NCBI GenBank assembly: GCA_027310265.1
Contig: DAIDBC010000014.1
Coordinates: 1-11,421 of the forward strand
Direction of reading: 5' to 3'
DNA from: Candidatus Colwelliibacteriota bacterium
GTDB taxonomy: Bacteria; Patescibacteriota; Minisyncoccia; UBA6257; Colwellbacteraceae
DNA length: 11,421 nucleotides
This document shows, piece by piece, positions 6,204-11,421 of this stretch. A program made the position numbers and the translations under genes. The notes beneath the pieces are model-generated. The model worked only from the letters and a program-made list of their open reading frames with translations. It ran no database searches and was not told the origin of the DNA. Each line of letters starts with the position of its first letter. The first letter of the stretch is position 1.

Positions 6204-7167
6204 TCAGAGACGAAGTTCAGCTTCAATAAAGGCCTCCAAATCGCCGTTTAGAACCCCTGCCGCGTCCGCGACCTCGACTCCGGTACGGTGGTCTTTAACC
6301 AGTTTGTAGGGATGCAAAACATAGGAACGGATCTGATTGCCCCATTCCGGTTTAACCTTTGTCCTCAACTCGGAGAGCTCTGTGGCTTCTTTTTCTTCCA
6401 TCAGACGGACCAATTTAGCGGTTAAAATCGCAAGCGCTCTTGTCCTATTCTGCGCTTGCGAACGCTCTACCTGCGAAGCGGCGGTAAACCCGGTAGGGGC
6501 ATGAACGACCCTTACCGCCGTCTCAACTTTGTTCACATTCTGCCCGCCCGGTCCGCTCGAACGATAAAACTCCCATTTAAGATCGCTCTCCGGAATTTTG
6601 AACTTCTCGATATCAGTCGGTGGCAGAACCGGCAAAATTTCCACCAGTGCAAACGAAGTATGCCGCAGGCCCTTGGCGTCATAAGGTGAGATTCTGACTA
6701 GACGATGCACGCCCGTTTCTCTTTTTAGAAATCCGTAAGCTTGCCTGCCCTTGATTTCGATCGTCCCTTCATCCACCTCGGACGCTTTCCAACCTCGCAT
6801 CTCGGCGTATCGTGCATACATCACAAGAAGCATCCTTGCCCAATCGGCCGCGTCATCGCCTCCCACGCCCGGATAGACTGAGACGGTAGCAGAAAGGTTA
6901 TCGTACTTGCCGGAAAACAAAAGGTCGGCTTCAAATTTTTGCAGGCTGGCGAGAGAATCTATTTTTTCAAAACGACCGATCAGGTCGCGCAACATGCCAG
7001 CCTCTTTGCTTTTGGCCTCCGCGGCCTCGCGATTGTTTTTCCAAATGTCCGGATCGGAGATTTCAAACTCCAGATCGCGTAGCTTCAATCGTTTACCCGC
7101 GATATCAAAGCCGCTCGCCTAAGCGGCGAGTAAGCTCTTGCAAATCCAAAGATTCGTCTTTTTTCAT
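6204..7167 (-). CDS. prfB: Peptide chain release factor 2, made by +1 programmed frameshift
   Basis: RF2 releases the finished protein at UGA and UAA. The gene is in two frames. A 20-codon leader from ATG 7167 (MKKDESLDLQ, then ELTRRLGERL) ends in CUU followed by in-frame UGA at 7107-7105. Slipping +1 past one U continues as DIAGKRLKLRDLEFEISDPD in the long frame, giving about 320 residues. The join matches other RF2 proteins, where a Leu before the shift is followed by Asp. The GGQ catalytic motif is at about 207-209 (SSGPGGQNVN). The stop-codon-reading tripeptide reads SPY (160-162) instead of the usual SPF. Compared with E. coli RF2, about 40 residues are missing from the helical domain 1. 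The gene ends in UGA, its own substrate codon. It starts 6 bases after the hydroxyacid dehydrogenase stop and precedes ftsE by 15 bases. Calling the gene from the TTG at 7088 would miss the true N-terminus. Confidence 0.93.
7105..7130 (-). promoter_or_regulatory. prfB +1 frameshift site with upstream hairpin
   Basis: The slippery codon CUU (7110-7108) is followed by UGA (7107-7105); reading GAU (7106-7104) restores the RF2 frame. This is the known RF2 autoregulation: when RF2 is scarce the UGA is read slowly and the ribosome shifts. The standard stimulator AGGGGG three bases before CUU is absent; the same place holds GGCGAG (7119-7114). GGCGAG pairs perfectly with CTCGCC (7130-7125) around the loop GCTTA. 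An alternative stem, GCCGCT (7127-7122) with AGCGGC (7115-7110), would include the first base of CUU. The frameshift is well supported; a role for the hairpins is inference. Confidence 0.85.
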
Positions 7168-7173
7168 CTTCCA

Positions 7174-8187
7174 CTATTGACTACGAACAATATTAACGGG
7201 CGCACCAGAGATGAATCCCTTAACGTTCGTAAAGGTAGTATCCAGGATGCGTCCGAGCGCCTCGGTGGAATCAAACGCCATATGCGGTGTGATTAACACG
7301 TTCGGCATCTTCATCAAAATGTGATTCCGCAAAAGCGTCTGCAGTTCGCCCTCTTTCGGATGTCCTTTGGCTAAGAACGTCAGTTCTTCCTGCAGCTCGC
7401 CCTCTTCCTCTAACACATCTACCGCCGCTCCGGCGAGAATACCATCGTTTAGCGCTGAAACTAGCGCCTCAGTTGAAACAATCCCCCCACGCGCGGTGTT
7501 TACAAGGTAAGCGCCGCGTTTAATGGACTTAATGTTGTTCTCGTTAATGAGATGCGTGGTCTGCGACGTAAGCGGACAGTGAATTGTTATCACATCTGAA
7601 CTTCCCAACAGTTCCTCAAGCGTCGCGGCATACTTGAAGCCCATCAAGGTGGCGTAGGCCGCATCCGGCATCGGATCGAAAGCAACCACGTTCATACCGA
7701 ATCCTTTAGCAATTTTCACCGCTTCCTTGCCGATGCGGCCGGTGCCGATTACACCAATTGTCTTGCCTTTCAAATCCGCCCCGCGCATGCCCTCCAATGA
7801 GAACGAACAGGTTCCCTTTATCTGGTCAATTCCCTTGTAGATTTTACGGATGAGGGATAGCAGCAATCCGAAAGCGAACTCGGCGACGGTATTATCGCCA
7901 TAACCCGGAACATACGCGACCATAACCCCGCGCTCGTTACAGGCAGCAATGTCAACGTGATCGTAGCCAGTGGAGCGCGTGGCGATAAGTTTCAGATTCG
8001 GGAAACGCGCAAGAACATCCTTGGTAATACGCGAATCAACAAAAACAGAGATGACGTCGAAGTCTGTCGCTGCGGGAACGTTTAGGTCGTCGATCTTATT
8101 CTTCTCCAACGCTAACTCGGCGTTCGGAAAGTTGGAACGTATCGCCGGTTCTTCCCAGCCCTCTAGTTCAAAAAACCCTATTTTCAT
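7174..8187 (-). CDS. D-isomer 2-hydroxyacid dehydrogenase (D-lactate dehydrogenase-like)
   Basis: Reduces a 2-keto acid, plausibly pyruvate to D-lactate, with NADH; in a fermenting cell this would regenerate NAD+. The 337-residue length fits the family. The catalytic domain shows STGYDHVDI and the GDNTVAEFAFGLLLSLIRKI helix. The NAD-binding motif is GTGRIG (148-153), with Asp171 after it, typical for NAD(H). The catalytic residues are Arg233 (NTARGG), probably Glu262 (DVLEEE), and His302 (TPHMAF). The insertion about 262-295, rich in Glu and Leu, is the region that in D-lactate dehydrogenases replaces the shorter loop of other members. The substrate is not proven. It is the first gene of the unit running through prfB, ftsE and ftsX. 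No Shine-Dalgarno is present; an extended -10 (TGTTATAAT) sits so that the A of ATG would be the first transcribed base. Confidence 0.9.
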   Translation of the reverse strand: MKIGFFELEGWEEPAIRSNFPNAELALEKNKIDDLNVPAATDFDVISVFVDSRITKDVLARFPNLKLIATRSTGYDHVDIAACNERGVMVAYVPGYGDNTVAEFAFGLLLSLIRKIYKGIDQIKGTCSFSLEGMRGADLKGKTIGVIGTGRIGKEAVKIAKGFGMNVVAFDPMPDAAYATLMGFKYAATLEELLGSSDVITIHCPLTSQTTHLINENNIKSIKRGAYLVNTARGGIVSTEALVSALNDGILAGAAVDVLEEEGELQEELTFLAKGHPKEGELQTLLRNHILMKMPNVLITPHMAFDSTEALGRILDTTFTNVKGFISGAPVNIVRSQ

Positions 8188-8193
8188 ATCTTA

Positions 8194-8202
8194 ATTATAA
8201 CA
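8194..8202 (-). promoter_or_regulatory. Extended -10 promoter for the dehydrogenase-prfB-ftsEX unit
   Basis: TGTTATAAT is a perfect extended -10 (TG, one base, TATAAT), which can work without a -35. Six bases separate it from the ATG at 8187, so the A of ATG falls exactly at the expected +1. This predicts a leaderless mRNA. It lies in the 21-base gap between the tRNA-Thr 3' end and the gene. Confidence 0.7.
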
Positions 8203-8208
8203 GGAATC

Positions 8209-8283
8209 TGGAGCCGGAGAGAGGAGTCGAACCTCCAACCTCTACTTTACGAAAGTATTGCTCTGCCATTGAGCTACTCCGGC
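8209..8283 (-). tRNA. tRNA-Thr (anticodon CGU)
   Basis: A full cloverleaf of 75 bases with CCA encoded. The acceptor stem GCCGGAG/CTCCGGC is perfect, and discriminator T73 precedes CCA. The D arm is GCTC/GAGC with a seven-base loop. The anticodon loop is TTCGTAA, giving CGU, which reads ACG (Thr). The T arm GGAGG/CCTCT closes with one G-U pair around TTCGACT. The anticodon stem has four standard pairs and an A27-G43 mismatch at its base. Reading ANN codons with A37 makes it a substrate for t6A, whose first enzyme (TsaC) is also in this window. It is transcribed towards the hydroxyacid dehydrogenase gene, which has its own promoter 6 bases after the tRNA. Confidence 0.95.
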
Positions 8284-8308
8284 AAGGTGGCGCCGTAAAA
8301 ACGTTTCA

Positions 8309-8337
8309 ATTATACTTGGACTGAATCCCAACGGCAA
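8309..8337 (-). promoter_or_regulatory. Promoter of tRNA-Thr
   Basis: TATAAT (8314-8309) is preceded at the ideal 17-base spacing by TTGCCG (8337-8332), which matches TTGACA at four of six positions. Transcription would start near 8302, about 18 bases before the mature tRNA. Confidence 0.7.
8311..8316 (+). promoter_or_regulatory. Possible -10 for the metal ABC transporter genes
   Basis: TATACT matches the -10 consensus at five of six positions and overlaps the minus-strand TATAAT of the tRNA promoter. Transcription would start near 8323, leaving a leader of about 18 bases before the ATG at 8341. No -35 and no Zur- or MntR-like operator is recognisable. Confidence 0.35.
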
Positions 8338-8340
8338 CAA

Positions 8341-9060
8341 ATGAAAGTTTTGGAAGTTAAAGGTCTAAGCGTCCGCTTTGATAACGCGGTGGTGCTGGAA
8401 AACGTAAGTTTCAACGTCGAGCGCGAGGACAGTCTCGCAATCATCGGCCCAAACGGTGCCGGTAAGACAGTGCTTTTCCGCGCACTTTTGGGGACCATCC
8501 CCTATCAGGGAGAGATAAAATGGGCCGGCGATGCCAGAATCGGCTACGTTCCGCAGCGGCTCGTGATCGAGCGCGCATTGCCCCTCACTGTGCAGGAATT
8601 CCTTGACACCAAAATCCATGTTCTGCACTCCAATCCCGCTGAAGTGAAAAGTTTACTCGAAGTGGTTCGCCTGCAGCTATCAATTTTGAAACGTCCACTC
8701 GCCAAACTATCCAGCGGACAACTACAGAGAATCTTAATAGTCTTCGCACTTATTGGGAATCCGAACATTCTACTTTTCGATGAACCAACTGCGTCGGTTG
8801 ACTCCCCCAGCGAAGAACAAATCTATGAAACACTCCATCACCTCGAAGACGAACATCACTTGACAACACTCGTCATCTCGCACGATTTGAGTTTGGTGTA
8901 CCGTTACGCTGACAAAGTGCTTTGTTTGAATAAACAACAGCTCTGTTTTGGCGTTCCACAAGAAATACTCTCGACTGACACCTTGAACAAGCTATACGGC
9001 ACGCCCCGGAAACATTACGAACACCATCACAGCGACCATGCTCACGTTCATCGTCAATAA
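8341..9060 (+). CDS. Zinc/manganese-type ABC importer, ATP-binding protein (ZnuC/MntB-like)
   Basis: Energises uptake of a divalent metal through the permease encoded next. The 239 residues hold a complete nucleotide-binding domain: Walker A GPNGAGKT (36-43), Q-loop VPQ (Gln72), signature LSSGQLQR (123-130, Ser in place of the first Gly), DEPTASVD (147-154) and switch His181. GPNGAGK, LSSGQLQR and LFDEPTASVD are typical of the cluster-9 metal family. The C-terminus is strongly His-rich: seven His between 225 and 237 in KHYEHHHSDHAHVHRQ, probably a metal-binding tail. Whether the metal is Zn or Mn cannot be told. The last 23 bases overlap the permease gene, implying coupled translation. No Shine-Dalgarno is visible before the ATG; the start fits the family because MKVLEVKGLSVRF begins the first beta-strand. 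Confidence 0.92.
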   Translation: MKVLEVKGLSVRFDNAVVLENVSFNVEREDSLAIIGPNGAGKTVLFRALLGTIPYQGEIKWAGDARIGYVPQRLVIERALPLTVQEFLDTKIHVLHSNPAEVKSLLEVVRLQLSILKRPLAKLSSGQLQRILIVFALIGNPNILLFDEPTASVDSPSEEQIYETLHHLEDEHHLTTLVISHDLSLVYRYADKVLCLNKQQLCFGVPQEILSTDTLNKLYGTPRKHYEHHHSDHAHVHRQ

Positions 9061-9817
9061 TCCTTATTATATTCTCTTAGCGCTCTCTACCGCGGTGGCG
9101 GCCGGAATACTGGGTGCTTTTGCGGTAATGCGGCGAATGGCACTTGCTTCTGACCCAATTTCACACATCGCCCTGCCGGGATTGGGCCTCGCGTTGATTC
9201 TCAAAATCAACCCCTTGATCGGTGCCGGTGCCGCGCTTTTAGTTGGCGCGCTCCTAATCTGGAGTTTCGAAAAAAGAACGGGCATCTCAACCGAAACGCT
9301 GATCGGCGTGGTGTTTTCGCTGGCGCTTGCCGTGGGCAGTTTGATTACTTCCGGTGAAGAACTGATTGATGCGCTCTTGGGGAACTATTCCAGTGTCGCT
9401 CCCGTCGAATTCTTCGTTGGTCTGGCAATCATTGCAATCATCATAATCTTCCTGCTCATGAAACGGCACGAACTTACCCTCTCCATCCTTTCACCGGAAC
9501 TGGCCAAAACTTCCGGAATCGCGACCGACCGGCTTAACCTCTATTTTTTGCTTGCGCTCGTCGCAACCGTTCTCCTGGGATTGCGTTTTGTTGGTGTGTT
9601 GTTGATGGGCTCGCTGGTAATAATCCCGGCGGCGGTAGCAAAAAATCTCGCGCGGAGTATGCGTGGAATGATCGTAATCGGCGCGGTAATCGCGGTGTTT
9701 AGCGTTCTTGCGGGATTGCTCGGCGCAAGTTACTTTAATCTTCCGACCGGGCCCACGATTGTCACCGTGGCAGCGGGGATTTTCGTGCTCTCGCTCCTGC
9801 GCAAAAAACCGGATTAA
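9038..9817 (+). CDS. Zinc/manganese-type ABC importer, permease (ZnuB/MntC-like)
   Basis: Membrane channel subunit of the metal importer. It is 259 residues long and almost entirely hydrophobic, with about seven or eight membrane segments. Family marks are GAFAVMRRMALASDPISHIALPGLGLAL near the N-terminus (SH-x3-PG), the central TGISTETLIGVVFSLALAVG, and GVLLMGSLVIIPAA towards the end. The ATG at 9038 lies 23 bases inside the ATPase gene, a typical coupled arrangement. Translation starting there gives MLTFIVNNPYYILLALSTAV, a sensible first segment. No gene for the extracellular metal-binding lipoprotein (ZnuA-type) follows; the next gene is on the other strand, 14 bases away. The binding protein is either elsewhere in the genome or missing. 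Confidence 0.93.
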   Translation: MLTFIVNNPYYILLALSTAVAAGILGAFAVMRRMALASDPISHIALPGLGLALILKINPLIGAGAALLVGALLIWSFEKRTGISTETLIGVVFSLALAVGSLITSGEELIDALLGNYSSVAPVEFFVGLAIIAIIIIFLLMKRHELTLSILSPELAKTSGIATDRLNLYFLLALVATVLLGLRFVGVLLMGSLVIIPAAVAKNLARSMRGMIVIGAVIAVFSVLAGLLGASYFNLPTGPTIVTVAAGIFVLSLLRKKPD

Positions 9818-9831
9818 AGTCTTCTCTCTAG

Positions 9832-10509
9832 CTAGGGGTTGAGTTTTATAAGCAACCAGGCCAGCTCAGTTGAGAAAATATAGGTTGCGAGCACCGCCAA
9901 AAGCATCGGGATACCGAGGGTGGTATAGGCTTCCTTAAAGAAAGCCATCCGTATTATCGAAATAACCACCACCGCGATAAAGACGAAGGGCACAAAAGCC
10001 ACGAACTGCGGCCAGCCGGCCATCATCGCGGTCAATGTCCCCAACTCCACCTCTCCGTCTTCGAAGAAACGCTCTTTATATTTCTTGAGGCTGCGCAAGA
10101 TTATCCAGAAAACTACGCCGCCCAAGATGGCAAGTAATGCGTCAAACCAGAAATGGCTCCAGCTGTAAAAAACAAAATAGCCCAGTTTACTGTTAGCAAT
10201 TGCAGGAAACTTGCCCCAAAAAGTGGCATCCTGCGCATTTGAACTGATCGGTGAAGCCAGGAGTTTCGCTGCTAAAGCATTGCCTTTCCAAGAATAATAC
10301 TGAAGGGCGGTAGCAACCGCAGCATAGGCCAGATAATAGAACGCGGTTACTGCAATCATTACTTTAGACCAGCGCGCGAGCGACAATTTACTGCGCCAGA
10401 TGTAGGCGGCGGACGCCGATATAAACACCCCCCAGAAGAATATTGTGGGGAGCCAAGTATAGACCGGCACAAGTATTTTCAAAAGCATTGAAACAATTAT
10501 AACCGACAT
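9832..10509 (-). CDS. Polytopic membrane protein resembling a degenerate prepilin peptidase (A24)
   Basis: A hydrophobic protein of 225 residues from this start. The C-terminal half looks like a type IV prepilin peptidase: a helix with DALLAILGGVVFWIILRSLK, then GEVELG (152-157) where the family has G-D-V-K-L-G, then a spaced GWP (165-167) with a long hydrophobic run, and a final IPMLLAVLATYIF in place of IPFGPFLxLG. The catalytic Asp of GD is Glu153 here, and no D-x-R-x-x-x-IP motif for the first catalytic Asp appears in the N-terminal half, so it is probably not an active peptidase. The cytoplasmic zinc-finger domain of full-length enzymes is also absent. The assignment is by eye and uncertain. 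Start choices are GTG 10536 (overlaps SOD), ATG 10509, or ATG 10488, the last having a TATAAT seven bases upstream. Five or six membrane segments are likely. Confidence 0.7.
   Translation of the reverse strand: MSVIIVSMLLKILVPVYTWLPTIFFWGVFISASAAYIWRSKLSLARWSKVMIAVTAFYYLAYAAVATALQYYSWKGNALAAKLLASPISSNAQDATFWGKFPAIANSKLGYFVFYSWSHFWFDALLAILGGVVFWIILRSLKKYKERFFEDGEVELGTLTAMMAGWPQFVAFVPFVFIAVVVISIIRMAFFKEAYTTLGIPMLLAVLATYIFSTELAWLLIKLNP
10496..10501 (-). promoter_or_regulatory. Possible -10 for the polytopic membrane protein
   Basis: TATAAT lies seven bases before the in-frame ATG at 10488, the spacing expected of a leaderless start. If this promoter is the real one, the protein begins at 10488 and is 218 residues long. 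A weaker TATTAT lies five bases before the alternative ATG at 10509. Confidence 0.4.
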
Positions 10510-10513
10510 CAGG

Positions 10514-10519
10514 TATAAT
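10514..10519 (+). promoter_or_regulatory. -10 element of the superoxide dismutase gene
   Basis: A perfect TATAAT is separated by eight bases from the SOD ATG at 10528, placing the expected +1 at about 10526, so the mRNA would have no more than about two leader bases. TTGAAA at 10488-10493 is a possible -35, but the 20-base spacing is long. Confidence 0.6.
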
Positions 10520-10527
10520 ATGTAGAA

Positions 10528-11109
10528 ATGAAACACGCTTTACCCACGCTTACGTACGATTACGACGCGCTCGAGCCGTATATAGACGCGAAGACGATGG
10601 AGATCCACTACTCCAAACATCATCAGGCCTACGTCGATAAATTAAACGGCGTGCTAGACAAATATCCAGAACTGCAGGAGAAAAAGGCGGAAGATTTGCT
10701 GAAAGATTTGGACAAGTTGCAGGTAAGCGACGCTGACCGAAACGCCATCCGCAACAATGGCGGCGGATATGTTAACCATTCTTTCTTCTGGACAATGATG
10801 GGTCCTAAAAAAGAAATTGACCAAAAACTTACCGAGGAGGTCACTAAAACTTTCAACTCTTTTGAAGAATTCAAAAAACTTTTCAGCGATACCGCTGCAT
10901 CACGTTTTGGCAGCGGCTGGGCCTGGTTAGTACGTGACGGCGCGGGCAAACTTGTAGTTTATTCAACCGCCAACCAAGATTCGCCGTTAAGCCAAGGACA
11001 CACTCCGCTTGTCTGCCTGGACGTCTGGGAACACGCTTATTATCTCAAATATCAGAACCGTCGCCCAGAATATATCGACAACTGGTGGCACGTGTTCAAA
11101 CTACTTTGA
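10528..11109 (+). CDS. sodA: Superoxide dismutase, Mn-type (Fe/Mn family)
   Basis: Converts superoxide to oxygen and hydrogen peroxide. The 193-residue protein has all four metal ligands: His27 (EIHYSKHH), His84 (YVNHSFFW), Asp165 and His169 (DVWEHAYY). The second-sphere residues are of the Mn type: Gly80 in NNGGGYVNH (Fe enzymes usually have Gln there) and Gln150 in STANQDSPL. A cambialistic enzyme is possible. No signal peptide is seen, so it is cytoplasmic. The C-terminus is short and unusual: after NWWHV the frame reads FKLL and stops at UGA, where the family continues with a helix of about ten further residues. The +1 frame would read NYFEQLE at that point, suggesting a one-base change. 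The start is ATG 10528, with no Shine-Dalgarno but a TATAAT eight bases upstream. Confidence 0.95.
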   Translation: MKHALPTLTYDYDALEPYIDAKTMEIHYSKHHQAYVDKLNGVLDKYPELQEKKAEDLLKDLDKLQVSDADRNAIRNNGGGYVNHSFFWTMMGPKKEIDQKLTEEVTKTFNSFEEFKKLFSDTAASRFGSGWAWLVRDGAGKLVVYSTANQDSPLSQGHTPLVCLDVWEHAYYLKYQNRRPEYIDNWWHVFKLL

Positions 11110-11162
11110 ACAACTAGAATATTGTGTTCTTCTGCACTATGTAGGTATCACTCCCACCACCA

Positions 11163-11189
11163 GCTTCGGCAGCGCCTCGAAGCCCTTTT
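11163..11189 (+). terminator. Possible weak intrinsic terminator after SOD
   Basis: GCTTCG (11163-11168) and CGAAGC (11178-11183) form a perfect six-base stem around a nine-base loop, followed by CC and four T residues. The T tract is short, so the call is weak. It lies 54 bases after the SOD stop and would act on plus-strand transcripts only. Nothing else is convincing in the 11110-11246 gap. Confidence 0.35.
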
Positions 11190-11246
11190 GAAAGAAGACG
11201 AACTGGGGAGTTTCAGGGAGAAGTTGTAGACACATAGTAAGCCTAT

Positions 11247-11421
11247 TTACCACGTCGTATTTTGTATACTAGTCGCTGTACCATTTGCACCCGATGCTCC
11301 ACCACCTTGCCCAGCACCGCCTCCTGCACTGGTTGAATTTCCGCCACCTCCGCCACCATAGTTGTAGCTGAATGGGTGTCCGCCCCCCGGAGGGCCACCA
11401 CTGCCACCACTCGTATTGTAC
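11247..11421 (-). CDS. Glycine-rich protein, C-terminal fragment
   Basis: The last 57 residues of a protein that enters from the right edge, ending in TAA at 11249-11247. About 40 percent are Gly, with Ser, Ala, Asn and Thr, in runs such as SGGSGGPPGGGHPFSYNYGG and AGGGAGQGGGASGANG, ending TSIQNTTW. Low-complexity Gly-rich ends of this kind occur in surface or extracellular proteins and in phage tail proteins; nothing visible decides between them. No anchor or sorting signal is present at the C-terminus. Codons are consistently of the GGN type in one frame with no internal stop, which supports coding, but the product cannot be named. Confidence 0.65.
   Translation of the reverse strand, partial: YNTSGGSGGPPGGGHPFSYNYGGGGGGNSTSAGGGAGQGGGASGANGTATSIQNTTW

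Noticed and set aside
7105..7107. UGA here as a sign of UGA reassigned to Gly or Trp
   Set aside because: The context CUU-UGA in prfB is the known programmed frameshift, RF2 is present, and UGA also ends the SOD and prfB genes.
7089..7167. The stretch before the long RF2 frame as a non-coding gap, with RF2 starting at TTG 7088
   Set aside because: It encodes the 20-codon RF2 leader and the +1 frameshift site; the join reproduces the expected RF2 sequence.
9828..9835. Palindrome CTAGCTAG between the convergent genes as a terminator or site
   Set aside because: It has no loop, is too short for a hairpin, has no T tract and probably reflects the TAG stop of the minus-strand gene.
1..11421. CRISPR arrays, insertion sequences, integrase or attachment sites, rRNA
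   Set aside because: No spaced direct repeats, transposase or integrase motifs, terminal inverted repeats or rRNA-like sequence were seen on either strand.

Overview
The window looks like a piece of a small, tightly packed bacterial genome, most likely from the Candidate Phyla Radiation (Patescibacteria, Parcubacteria-like). This is inferred from gene content and compactness, not from a marker phylogeny. Genes abut or overlap, several proteins are short for their families, starts mostly lack Shine-Dalgarno sequences, and several genes have a -10 hexamer directly before the start codon. UGA is a normal stop here: it ends superoxide dismutase and RF2, and RF2 itself is made through a UGA frameshift. 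This argues against the UGA-to-glycine lineages.

Layout. Positions 1-2638 (minus) hold a three-gene unit read from right to left: an ATP-cone/PD-(D/E)XK nuclease-like protein, a short-chain dehydrogenase/reductase, and an ABC-F ATPase cut by the left edge. Positions 2664-4594 (plus) hold a small His/Asp-rich membrane protein, the DNA glycosylase Fpg (MutM), and the threonylcarbamoyl-AMP synthase TsaC. TsaC converges on ftsX with a 12-base overlap. Positions 4583-8187 (minus) hold a D-2-hydroxyacid dehydrogenase, prfB (RF2, with a +1 programmed frameshift), ftsE and ftsX. A tRNA-Thr(CGU) gene with its own promoter lies just upstream at 8209-8283. Positions 8341-9817 (plus) hold the ATPase and permease of a Zn/Mn-type ABC importer, with no binding-protein gene beside them. 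Positions 9832-10509 (minus) hold a polytopic membrane protein that looks like a degenerate prepilin peptidase. Positions 10528-11109 (plus) hold a Mn-type superoxide dismutase. The right edge carries the C-terminus of a glycine-rich protein (minus).

How the genes fit together. Most are housekeeping: translation (RF2, tRNA-Thr, and TsaC, which starts the t6A37 modification that ANN-decoding tRNAs such as tRNA-Thr need; probably also the ABC-F protein), division (FtsEX), oxidative-damage defence (Fpg, SOD, possibly with Mn uptake by the ABC importer) and NADH re-oxidation (D-hydroxyacid dehydrogenase). The points most worth following up are the RF2 frameshift site, which has a hairpin where the usual Shine-Dalgarno-like stimulator would be; the ATP-cone/nuclease fusion; the prepilin-peptidase-like protein with altered catalytic positions; and the repeated leaderless promoter arrangement.
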